DNA of 64,000 nt from Lysinibacillus mangiferihumi (GTDB lineage: Bacteria > Bacillota > Bacilli > Bacillales_A > Planococcaceae). The first letter of the stretch is position 1, and each line of letters starts with the position of its first letter. The notes under the pieces were generated by a model. That model made no database searches, was not told where the DNA came from, and worked only from the letters and a program-made list of their open reading frames with translations. The position numbers and the translations under genes are program-made. This document shows, piece by piece, positions 1 through 7,325 of the stretch. The stretch is taken from positions 1-64,000 of the forward strand of contig NZ_PYWM01000010.1 of NCBI RefSeq assembly GCF_003049665.1. Direction: 5' to 3'.

Positions 1-313
1 CCACGATTGAGGTGAGATACCCGCGGGATGGGAGGGAATACCCGCGAAAAAGAGGTAAATACCCGCGAAATGGGAGGGAATACCCGCGAATCAGAGGTGA
101 ATCCCACGATTGAGGTGAGATACCCGCGGGATAGGAGAGAATACCCGCGAAGCAGAGGTGAATACCCGCGAATGAGGTGAGTTATCCGCGGGATGGGAGG
201 GAATACCCGCGAAGCAGAGGTGAATCCCACGATTGAGGTGAGATACCCGCGGGATAGAGGTAAATACCCGCGGAATAGAGGTAAATACCCGCGAAGCAGG
301 AGTAAATCCCACG
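1..313. repeat. Degenerate tandem array, 20-21 bp period
   Basis: Cores CCCGCG (variants CCCACG, TCCGCG) begin at 20, 41, 62, 83, 103, 123, 144, 165, 185, 206, 226, 246, 267, 288 and 308, so the spacing is always 20 or 21 bp (mean about 20.6). Between cores lies a purine-rich linker of the type GAGGTGAAT or GGGAGGGAA. A higher-order block starting with CCCACGATTGAGGTGAGA recurs at about 0, 103 and 226. The array runs off the left edge of the window. Open frames across it are a by-product of the periodicity and carry no convincing start signal. Its function is unknown. Confidence 0.85.
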
Positions 314-392
314 GAACGAGAGCAATTCCTTGCGCACAGCAGAAAGAATTCGATAACAGAAATGAATGGTATTATTTTTAATCCAATTTTTT

Positions 393-398
393 GTATAA
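393..398 (+). promoter_or_regulatory. Candidate -10 box for the aldo/keto reductase gene
   Basis: A perfect TATAAT lies about 30 bp before the likely start codon. The -35 is poor (AT-rich, TTATTT-like). If this is the -10, transcription starts near 405, which excludes the in-frame TTG at 391 as a start. Confidence 0.45.
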
Positions 399-423
399 TG
401 AAACTAGGAAAAGAAAGGGGCTG

Positions 424-1260
424 ATGTTTTTGAATATACAATCAACAAAAACGTTAACAAATGGTATTGAAATGCCTCGCTTTGGTCTAGGCGTATACAA
501 AATGACAGAACGTGATGAAACGTTACAGGCGATTGATAAGGCATTGAAAGTGGGGTATCGTGCAATTGATACTGCTTCGTTATATGGTAATGAGGTAGAA
601 GTGGGTGAGGCGATTCGTTACTCAGGCATTAAGCGCGAGGATATTTTTGTCACAACAAAGGTGTGGAATACAGACCAAGGTTATGATGCAACGCTACGTG
701 CCTTTGAAGTGTCACTAAAAAAATTAAACATGGATTATTTAGATCTATATTTAACGCATTGGGCAGTGCCTGAAACATTTGAGGAAACATACAGAGCTAT
801 TGAGCGTTTGTATGATGAGAAGTTAATACGAGCAACAGGTGTGTCAAATCACCATGAACATCATTTGCAAAAACTATTATCAAAAGCCAATATCGCGCCA
901 ATGGTCAATCAGGTTGAATTACACCCATACTTACAACAAGAGGCATTAAAGGCATTTTGTGCAGAGCATGGAATTGCAGTCACAGCATGGTCACCACTAG
1001 GGCGTGGGGGTGTGCTTGATAATTCTACTATTCTTGAAATCGCTCAAGAAATAGGGAAGACAGCGGCTCAAGTCGTGCTTCGTTGGCATTTGCAAAAAGA
1101 TACATTGATTATTCCGAAATCTGTAACTGCCAGTCGTATTGAGGAAAATGCACAAATATACGATTTTGAATTAACGCAGGCTCAGATGGATCAAATGACA
1201 ACATTAAATCGCAATCATCGTTTTGGACAAGATCCAGATAATTTCAAATTTAATTTTTAA
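424..1260 (+). CDS. Aldo/keto reductase
   Basis: NAD(P)H-dependent reductase of the AKR superfamily, about 279 residues, the size of B. subtilis YtbE/YvgN. Family marks: N-terminal NGIEMPRFGLGVYK, the DTASLYGNEVEVGEAI segment with catalytic Asp and Tyr, the Lys of TTKVWN, the DYLDLYLTHW strand, GVSNHHEHHLQ, and a C-terminal cofactor segment IPKSVTASRIEEN. It probably reduces small aldehydes in the cytoplasm; the substrate cannot be told. The open frame extends to a TTG at 391, but a TATAAT lies there and the ribosome binding site AAAGGGG (414-420) sits between, so translation starts at ATG 424 or, with better spacing, TTG 430. It is monocistronic and followed by a strong terminator. Confidence 0.88.
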   Translation: MFLNIQSTKTLTNGIEMPRFGLGVYKMTERDETLQAIDKALKVGYRAIDTASLYGNEVEVGEAIRYSGIKREDIFVTTKVWNTDQGYDATLRAFEVSLKKLNMDYLDLYLTHWAVPETFEETYRAIERLYDEKLIRATGVSNHHEHHLQKLLSKANIAPMVNQVELHPYLQQEALKAFCAEHGIAVTAWSPLGRGGVLDNSTILEIAQEIGKTAAQVVLRWHLQKDTLIIPKSVTASRIEENAQIYDFELTQAQMDQMTTLNRNHRFGQDPDNFKFNF

Positions 1261-1266
1261 CTATAG

Positions 1267-1302
1267 AAAATCCCGCTATCAAACTAGTTGAAGCGGGATT
1301 TT
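1267..1302. terminator. Bidirectional terminator
   Basis: Arms AAAATCCCGC and GCGGGATTTT form a perfect 10 bp stem with A and T tracts at its base, between two convergent genes. Confidence 0.85.
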
Positions 1303-1309
1303 GTTCATG

Positions 1310-3484
1310 TTATTTCGATTCTTTTACATAAGGGATGTAGTTTGATAGCATTTTTGCCATATGTGCACGTGTCGCGTTGTTACTTGGCATGAATTTGCCA
1401 TTTGAACCGCTAGCAATCTTTAAATCTTGCATAAGTGCGATAGCTTTTTGTGTTTCTTCATTGTATTTAGAAATATCGCTGAAATCAGCAGTTAAACCAG
1501 TTTTTGCATCATGTTGTAAGTTATAGGCACGTGCAAACATTAATGCAAGTTGAGAACGTGTTACTTTTGCAGTAGGGTTGAACTTGCCATTTTGACCTTG
1601 TACAATGCCAGCTTCTGCAAGTGCTGTAATCTCTTTTTGAGTCACAGCTTCTAAACTAGTAATATCAGAGAATGTTGTTGCACCTTTTGCTTCTAGCTTT
1701 AAGACACGCGCAATAAATGATGCAGCTTGTGCACGAGTTAAGTTTGCATTCGGCGAATATGTTGTTGCCGATGTACCTTGTGTTAAATCACGATAGTAAA
1801 GATCACGCACGTAACCTTCTGTTTCAGAACCTTTAGCAATATCCGTAAATGGAATTGTTGCGATAATGCGTCCTTCCACTTTAGCGTCTACTGTTTTAAG
1901 TGAATTTAAGTGATCGATGAACATTTCAAAGTCTACTGTACCAGGTTCACTTACACGGCCGTCTGCATAAACTTTTGCAAGCATATCATAGCCGTCTTTT
2001 CCTTGAGCAATAAATGTATTAGTTGCTCCTTTGTAGTAAGCTGCTTTATCTAGCTCTTTACCATTTAATTTAAGAGAAGTGACACGTTTGCCAGCAGGCG
2101 CTTTACCATCGAATTCTACTTGTAGACCAGAGAAATGCAGGAAGCCCCCTGATTCTTTCGGGAACTCTTTCACACTTTGTTCGACAATTTCATAGAGTTC
2201 AGCACCTGTTACTTTTACGATACCAAGTGCATTACCGAAAGGCATTACCGTCATTACTTCACCAACAGTGATATCGCCTGCGTCAATGCTCGCACGGATA
2301 CCGCCACCATTTTGGAATGCGAATTGTACTTCTGGGTCAATTTTTTTAGCGCCAGCTAGCATACCATCCGCAATAACGTTCCCTAGATTTGTTTCGCCAG
2401 CACGAACGCCCCAAAGTCCACGTTTGCCATCAAGTATTGAAACAGCTGTATTGCCTGTTGATTGTTGCTTAACTGCTGCAATTTTTTCATTATAAGGCGC
2501 TAATAGTTTTGTTGCATCAGCATCTGCCGCTACAGGATTTTCTTTATTATTTAAAGCATGTAATTGGCCGAAGTATTCAACAACAGCACCGTTATCGTCA
2601 AACGTTAAATCTAGCTCACCTAAGTTTTCACTATATTGTCCTGTTTGAACAATAATTGTCGGATTTTTAAATGAAGTATCTGCTTTCACAGCTTTATCTA
2701 ATTTTGTATGTGTATGTCCACCTACAATGACATCGATACCTTCTACTGCTGATGCTAGTAGTTTATCATTATCCCAATCAGCAGAATCGTCATAGCCTAT
2801 ATGAGTAAGCGCAATAATTTTATTGACGCCTTGTTTTTCAAATTCAGCTACTGCTTTTTTTGCAGAGTCGATATAGTTTGCAAATTGTACGTTTGCTACG
2901 CTTGAAATAGATGGCGTTTCCTCTGTCGTTAAACCGAAAATACCAACTTTTTCACCGTCAATATCTTTAATAATGCCGTTATAGATTTTACCGTTTTGGA
3001 AGTCTTTTGTTACTGTTTGGAATTGTAAGCCATCAAATAATGGGTCTTTTGAGAAGTCGAGGTTGCCTCCAAGTAATGGGAATTCAGCACCTTTAACAAA
3101 TTTTGCAAGAGCAGCATGACCTTCTGGGCTTGACCCTAAATCGAACTCATGGTTACCAAATGTCATCGCATCGTAACCCATTAGGTTCATTAACTTCATT
3201 TCTACTTCTCCAGTAAATTCGTTGAAGTAAAGCGTACCAGTTAATGCGTCACCTGCATCTAATAGAAGTGAATTCGGATTTGCTGCACGTAACTCTTTAA
3301 TTTTTGTTGTACGTTGCGGAGCATATTCAGCGTGCGAATGTGTATCATTAGAATGTAAAATTGTTAAATTAAAGCCTTCCTTTGTAGCAGCTGGTGCTGT
3401 TTCTGCTGCATGTGCCGCAAAGCCCGGTGAAGCTAGTAAACTGGCAGCTAGAGTTGTTGCTGCAATACTTTTAACCCATTTCAT
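1310..3484 (-). CDS. SLH-anchored 5'-nucleotidase / 2',3'-cyclic phosphodiesterase family protein
   Basis: Exported metallo-phosphoesterase of 724 residues, probably releasing phosphate from extracellular nucleotides. Order: signal peptide (about 1-27, ending AHAAE); calcineurin-like domain with ILHSNDTHSHAEY, LLLDAGDALTG, GNHEFDLG and GGHTHTKLD metal ligands (about 38-310); 5'-nucleotidase C-terminal domain (about 345-520) with the GETNLGNVIADGML and FQNGGGIR substrate motifs; then three SLH domains (about 550-720), each of the FSDI...G....G.F.P...TR.Q pattern, which bind secondary cell-wall polymer. The first SLH repeat is longest and the third has RAHMA in place of RAQ/RSQ. The start follows an excellent GAAGGAGGAATTC site. 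A TGTCAG/CTGACA palindrome lies just upstream. Confidence 0.93.
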   Translation of the reverse strand: MKWVKSIAATTLAASLLASPGFAAHAAETAPAATKEGFNLTILHSNDTHSHAEYAPQRTTKIKELRAANPNSLLLDAGDALTGTLYFNEFTGEVEMKLMNLMGYDAMTFGNHEFDLGSSPEGHAALAKFVKGAEFPLLGGNLDFSKDPLFDGLQFQTVTKDFQNGKIYNGIIKDIDGEKVGIFGLTTEETPSISSVANVQFANYIDSAKKAVAEFEKQGVNKIIALTHIGYDDSADWDNDKLLASAVEGIDVIVGGHTHTKLDKAVKADTSFKNPTIIVQTGQYSENLGELDLTFDDNGAVVEYFGQLHALNNKENPVAADADATKLLAPYNEKIAAVKQQSTGNTAVSILDGKRGLWGVRAGETNLGNVIADGMLAGAKKIDPEVQFAFQNGGGIRASIDAGDITVGEVMTVMPFGNALGIVKVTGAELYEIVEQSVKEFPKESGGFLHFSGLQVEFDGKAPAGKRVTSLKLNGKELDKAAYYKGATNTFIAQGKDGYDMLAKVYADGRVSEPGTVDFEMFIDHLNSLKTVDAKVEGRIIATIPFTDIAKGSETEGYVRDLYYRDLTQGTSATTYSPNANLTRAQAASFIARVLKLEAKGATTFSDITSLEAVTQKEITALAEAGIVQGQNGKFNPTAKVTRSQLALMFARAYNLQHDAKTGLTADFSDISKYNEETQKAIALMQDLKIASGSNGKFMPSNNATRAHMAKMLSNYIPYVKESK

Positions 3485-3509
3485 ATAATGAATTCCTCCT
3501 TCATGTATA

Positions 3510-3525
3510 TGTCAGATGACTGACA
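3510..3525 (-). promoter_or_regulatory. Candidate operator before the SLH nucleotidase gene
   Basis: Perfect 6 bp inverted repeat TGTCAG-ATGA-CTGACA about 25 bp upstream of the start codon, overlapping the expected 5' untranslated region. The binding protein is unknown. Confidence 0.35.
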
Positions 3526-3693
3526 ATTTACTCTATTCTAACATGAAAGAAATCCATCGTCATTACCAATATTGGAAAAATCAATATTAAAATTATTGTA
3601 AAAAATAGGTGAAGTAATTATTAATTCATAAATTCATATTGTAATTTGAAATAAATATTAAAAATGGATATTTTTATTTTTGGAACTTTTCCA

Positions 3694-3728
3694 TAAAAAA
3701 TAGCACAAACCTTGAGCAGGTTTGTACT
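3694..3728 (-). terminator. Terminator of the pseudouridine synthase gene
   Basis: Arms ACAAACC (3705-3711) and GGTTTGT (3719-3725), followed on the minus strand by a T-run (AAAAAATA on the plus strand at 3694-3701). Confidence 0.75.
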
Positions 3729-3739
3729 ACATTAGGTTA

Positions 3740-4579
3740 CTATGATTCGTCTTTCACTAAAATGAGCTTATTTAAAAATGGGTGTTCAAATTCTAATTGG
3801 ATAGCATGTAGTGCATAGTCACCACTTGCCGTTTCACGTGCACCGTACATTGTATCGCCAATAATAGGATGACCGATATGCGCCAAATGTACACGAATTT
3901 GATGTGTACGACCTGTTTCTAGTACAAGGTGGACAACACAAGAATGTTTATAGCGTGCTACAACTTCATAGTGTGTGACGGCATGTTGACCTGTCTTTGA
4001 AACGACGCGTCGTGTCGGGTGATGACGATCTTTACCAATAGATTCAGCAATCGTACCAGATGTGGAGCGAAGATTGCCTTGTACCTCAGCAGCATACGTA
4101 CGAATAATTGTCTTTTCTTCAATCATCCGATCAAAAATTGATTTGGCTAGAGGATGTTTTGCAACTAATAATAAACCTTCAGTGCCCTTATCTAGGCGAT
4201 GTACATGCTCTGCATAGTGATGGCCTTGCTCTTTCATATGAGCCATTACATGGTTCATACAAGTATGTGTATCGTGGTCATCATTTGGATGGGTGGACAT
4301 GCCCTTAGGTTTAGAGACAATTAAACAGTGATCATCTTCATAAACAACGTCAATTGCACAAACAGGTGTTGGCTTATAGCTAGAAGCTGGGATTGGGAAT
4401 GTAAATTTTAACATGGTTCCTGCTGGAAGTGGCTCCTTCCAAAGTAAGGGCTCGCCATCTATTGTTGTGACAGCCTTTGCCATACGTAATTCATGTACTA
4501 GCTTTTTTCCCAGTCGCCAATGATTTCGCAAAAGCTCCTCAATCGTGATATTACTGTCTTTTATTTCATATTGAAACAT
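3740..4579 (-). CDS. RluA-family pseudouridine synthase
   Basis: Isomerises specific uridines of rRNA or tRNA to pseudouridine. The 279-residue protein carries the RluA catalytic motif HRLDKGTEGLLL (around residue 128, catalytic Asp), the early VYEDDHCLIVSKPKGMSTHP strand pair, and the C-terminal TGRTHQIRVHLAHIGHPIIGD motif. The N-terminal 60 residues look like a degenerate S4-type region (LLRNHWRLGKKLVHELRMAKAVTTIDG). It resembles B. subtilis YhcT in class and in lying close to a yhcYZ-like two-component pair, but the target base cannot be read from sequence. The start follows a GGAGG-type site (CGGAGGAAAATCG). Confidence 0.9.
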   Translation of the reverse strand: MFQYEIKDSNITIEELLRNHWRLGKKLVHELRMAKAVTTIDGEPLLWKEPLPAGTMLKFTFPIPASSYKPTPVCAIDVVYEDDHCLIVSKPKGMSTHPNDDHDTHTCMNHVMAHMKEQGHHYAEHVHRLDKGTEGLLLVAKHPLAKSIFDRMIEEKTIIRTYAAEVQGNLRSTSGTIAESIGKDRHHPTRRVVSKTGQHAVTHYEVVARYKHSCVVHLVLETGRTHQIRVHLAHIGHPIIGDTMYGARETASGDYALHAIQLEFEHPFLNKLILVKDES

Positions 4580-4649
4580 CGATTTTCCTCCGTGGAATAG
4601 GGTATATATAGATACCCTTGTTTTTGATACAAAAAAATCCGCTCCATTT

Positions 4650-4720
4650 CCGCAGGCGATTCACACGAAACAAATGTTAAAGCCGCTAGATAATCTAGCT
4701 TGAATCGCAGTCCCGCAGGC
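4650..4720. repeat. Intergenic palindromic element
   Basis: Nested inverted repeats: outer arms GCGATTCA (4656-4663) and TGAATCGC (4701-4708), inner arms GCTAGAT (4685-4691) and ATCTAGC (4693-4699), with CCGCAGG directly repeated outside (about 4650 and 4713). The CCGCAGG wording recurs in other GC-rich palindromes of this window (32.2-32.3 kb, 36.9 kb). It has no T-run, so it is not a plain terminator. Confidence 0.6.
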
Positions 4721-4799
4721 ATAGCGCGAATTTTCTTATGTTATTCTGTCTTTCAAACATCATACTTACATGAAAGAGAACTTTACGCATTAAGTTGGA

Positions 4800-5225
4800 T
4801 CACTTTGCAGCTTTAGAAGCCTTTAGTAAATAGAAGCTAGCTCCTGCAATTAAAATAAATGCAGTTAGGGCCAAAAACGGGATTGTAATGAACCCAAGCC
4901 AGTTTATGTATTGACCTGTACAAGATACGGCACCACAAGATGGGGCAGATTCAGCTAAAAAGCTTAGTTTCTGAATACCATAATGATAAAGTGATACTGT
5001 ACCTCCCATTATAGCAAAGGCTGCTGTTGTTACCGCAATACGTGTATTTTTTTGAATAAGGGCTATAGTAGTCATGATTACAATTGGATACATAAATATA
5101 CGTTGAATCCAACACATTTTACAAGGCTCGTAATGACGAATTTCAGAAAAATATAAAGAACCGAGTGTTGCAACGACGGACACTATCCAAATAAATAATA
5201 AACTATTTTCCTCTTTTTTAGACAT
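4800..5225 (-). CDS. bdbC: BdbC/DsbB-family disulfide bond formation protein
   Basis: Integral membrane thiol-quinone oxidoreductase that reoxidises an extracytoplasmic thioredoxin-like partner (BdbD/DsbA type). At 141 residues it matches BdbC in length. Four predicted membrane helices (about 8-26, 40-58, 64-82, 110-135). The first outer loop carries the redox pair CKMCW (around residues 36-40) and the second outer loop the pair CGAVSC (around 97-102). SPYFSE-like YFSEIRHYEPCKMCWIQR is the family signature. The start has an AAAGGGAG site. The usual partner bdbD is not adjacent here, so the partner must be encoded elsewhere. Confidence 0.88.
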   Translation of the reverse strand: MSKKEENSLLFIWIVSVVATLGSLYFSEIRHYEPCKMCWIQRIFMYPIVIMTTIALIQKNTRIAVTTAAFAIMGGTVSLYHYGIQKLSFLAESAPSCGAVSCTGQYINWLGFITIPFLALTAFILIAGASFYLLKASKAAK

Positions 5226-5401
5226 ATCAAAACTCCCTTTATTATAACGCTGTACTTGTTAAGATTATATGTGTTTTGAATTTAGAAGTAAAATGTTTCA
5301 ATTATAACCAGCCAATACGCTCATACCATTCCAAAATCCGTTGGAAATTCAGTCTAAAGTATGAATGGCTCAGGCAGACACCTGCTACTTGGAAATGTTA
5401 T

Positions 5402-5418
5402 CATTACTAGTAGTAATG
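5402..5418 (+). promoter_or_regulatory. Candidate operator before the GAF kinase gene
   Basis: Perfect inverted repeat CATTACTA-G-TAGTAATG, 21 bp before the preferred GTG start. The TACTA halves resemble heptamers bound by NarL-type regulators, so autoregulation by the downstream regulator is possible. Confidence 0.4.
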
Positions 5419-5439
5419 CCAATAAAAAGAGGTGTTTTT

Positions 5440-6555
5440 GTGAGAGAGAACGAGCACTCCAATATTAGTATTTTAAAGGAAATTGCTGAGTTATTGAACG
5501 AAGAAACAGAAATCGTCACAACATTAAAAGGCGCACTAGTAAAGTTTTTAAATGGCACAAATTTTGAAACAGGCTGGATATTCTTTATTGACGAAAAGGG
5601 ACGATCAGAGCTCGTTGTCCATGAAAATTTACCAGAGGCACTTGAATATAAAAATTGTCACTATTTAAAAAAGGGAGGTTGTTGGTGTGTCTCCCGCTAT
5701 CGCAATGAGGAGTTAAAAAAGGCTTCGAACATTATTGAATGTCAACGTATCGAAAGTGCAATTGCTGCGAATGTTGGCGATCACGATGGCATCACACATC
5801 ATGCAACAGTACCACTTCAATCGGGGCAGGAACGTTTTGGTGTCTTGAATGTAGCGTCCAAAAATACAGTGCGTTTTTCAGAGGAGGAACTTGCTTTACT
5901 TGAATCAGTTGCCTTTCAAATGGGCTCGGCTATTAAACGGATATTATTGACAAAGCAAGAGCAGGAAATGGCACTTGTGAAAGAACGTAACCGATTAGCA
6001 CGTGACTTACATGATTCTGTCAACCAGCTATTATTTTCCGTGACATTAACGGCGAGGGCTGGCATTGAAATGAGTAACGATAGTGAAGTAAAGGAAACGT
6101 TTAAGGAAATTCAACATTTAACACAGGATGCTTTAACTGAAATGCGTGCACTAATATGGCAGCTACGACCAAAAGGCTTGGAAAATGGGTTATTAGAAGC
6201 GATAAAAGTGTATGCAGAAATGCTTGGCTTAAAGCTTCATGTAACCGTATCGGGCGTACTGCAATTTCCATCTCGTATTGAAGAAACATTATTTCGTGTG
6301 GCACAGGAGGCACTTAATAATGTGCGTCGCCATGCTGGAGTACTGGAGGCGGCACTTTATATTACTGTCACAGCTACGGATATATTATTAGTTATTCGTG
6401 ATGAGGGACGAGGCTTTGTGATTGATCATGATACTAAGCTTCTATCCATGGGCTTACAATCGATAAAGGATCGGGCTAAATCGGTAGGAGGTACTGCTGA
6501 CTGGGTAAGCGAAATTGGCAAGGGAACTGAACTGCTAATTCGTTTACCGTATTGA
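5440..6555 (+). CDS. GAF-domain sensor histidine kinase (NarL/AirS-like class)
   Basis: Cytosolic sensor kinase with no membrane segments. The start is GTG at 5440 behind AAAGAGGTG with 5 nt spacing; the longer frame from ATG 5365 runs through a palindrome and lacks a site. With this start: GAF domain about 20-170; HisKA_3 phospho-acceptor at His191 in LARDLHDSVNQ; HATPase_c with AQEALNNVRRHA and DEGRGF (about 265-371). The GAF domain holds four cysteines, C73, C81, C83 and C101 (GGCWC cluster), an arrangement recalling staphylococcal AirS (YhcS), where GAF cysteines bind a redox-active Fe-S cluster. Redox or oxygen sensing is therefore inferred. The downstream regulator gene follows by 13 bp. 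Nearest B. subtilis type: YhcY. Confidence 0.87.
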   Translation: MRENEHSNISILKEIAELLNEETEIVTTLKGALVKFLNGTNFETGWIFFIDEKGRSELVVHENLPEALEYKNCHYLKKGGCWCVSRYRNEELKKASNIIECQRIESAIAANVGDHDGITHHATVPLQSGQERFGVLNVASKNTVRFSEEELALLESVAFQMGSAIKRILLTKQEQEMALVKERNRLARDLHDSVNQLLFSVTLTARAGIEMSNDSEVKETFKEIQHLTQDALTEMRALIWQLRPKGLENGLLEAIKVYAEMLGLKLHVTVSGVLQFPSRIEETLFRVAQEALNNVRRHAGVLEAALYITVTATDILLVIRDEGRGFVIDHDTKLLSMGLQSIKDRAKSVGGTADWVSEIGKGTELLIRLPY

Positions 6556-6568
6556 GGGGGGAACGACA

Positions 6569-7216
6569 ATGATTCGTGTACTAATTGCAGATGACCATCA
6601 TGTAGTCCGACGAGGATTATTATTTTTTTTAAAGACACAGAAAGATATTGAAGTGGTAGGGGAAGCGAAAAATGGTGTGGAAGCGGTCGCACTTGCTGAA
6701 AGTATACAGCCAGATATTATATTAATGGATTTAGTAATGCCAGAAATGGATGGTATTCAAGCAACGAAACGTATAAAAGCTAAGTTTCCACAAATTGAAA
6801 TTTTAATGTTGACGAGTTTTTCTGACCGAGATCATGTTGTACCAGCTATGGAAGCTGGAGCGGCAGGCTATCAGCTAAAGGATATTGAGCCCGATGAATT
6901 AGTATTATCAATTCGTCGCATTATGCAAGGGGAACATACTTTGCACCCTGAAGCAACATCGACGCTTGAAATGGATCGTCAACAATCAGAAAATGCACTA
7001 CATGTGTTAAATCCACTAACCCCACGTGAGCAAGATGTGCTTGCTGAACTGACGAAGGGAAAAAGCAATCGAGAAATTGCATCATCTTTATTCGTTACGG
7101 AAAAAACAGTGAAAACACATATTTCAAATATTTTTGCGAAACTACAAGTACAAGATCGCACGCAGGCTGCGCTTTATGCAGTAAAGCATGGATTGACAGA
7201 GGGCAGTGGTCAGTAG
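6569..7216 (+). CDS. NarL/LuxR-family response regulator
   Basis: DNA-binding partner of the upstream kinase. The 215-residue protein has a receiver domain (about 1-120; acidic D8-D9, phospho-acceptor D54 in LMDLVMPEMDG, Lys105 region GYQLKD) and a C-terminal LuxR-type helix-turn-helix (about 148-205) with LTPREQDVLAELTKGKSNREIA and VTEKTVKTHISNIFAKL. Start ATG follows GAGGGGGGAACGAC. Length and context match B. subtilis YhcZ and staphylococcal AirR. A TACTA/TAGTA palindrome upstream of the kinase gene is a plausible site for it. A strong terminator ends the operon. Confidence 0.92.
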   Translation: MIRVLIADDHHVVRRGLLFFLKTQKDIEVVGEAKNGVEAVALAESIQPDIILMDLVMPEMDGIQATKRIKAKFPQIEILMLTSFSDRDHVVPAMEAGAAGYQLKDIEPDELVLSIRRIMQGEHTLHPEATSTLEMDRQQSENALHVLNPLTPREQDVLAELTKGKSNREIASSLFVTEKTVKTHISNIFAKLQVQDRTQAALYAVKHGLTEGSGQ

Positions 7217-7241
7217 AATAACCAGAAATGGGACAAAAGCG

Positions 7242-7281
7242 AAAAAGTGTTAGATTGACTAAAGGCAATCTAACACTTTTT
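7242..7281. terminator. Terminator hairpin, dispersed GTGTTAGATTG family copy 1
   Basis: Arms AAAAAGTGTTAGATTG and its exact complement with an 8 nt loop and a T-run. It serves the two-component operon (+) and, read on the other strand, the convergent regulator gene. Near-identical hairpins lie at 19026, 32030 and 57321. Confidence 0.9.
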
Positions 7282-7325
7282 GCTATGTGCATTTTGCAAA
7301 GATTCACCATGTCGTTCATATAAGT

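Noticed and set aside
1..313. Possible CRISPR array
   Set aside because: Units of 20-21 bp have degenerate cores and short, similar linkers; there are no unique 30-40 bp spacers and no cas genes nearby. The same holds for 19081-19203.
91..441. Open frames on both strands across the left array (91-441 minus, 193-381 plus)
   Set aside because: They follow from the 20-21 bp repeats, lack ribosome binding sites, and the peptides merely repeat the unit.
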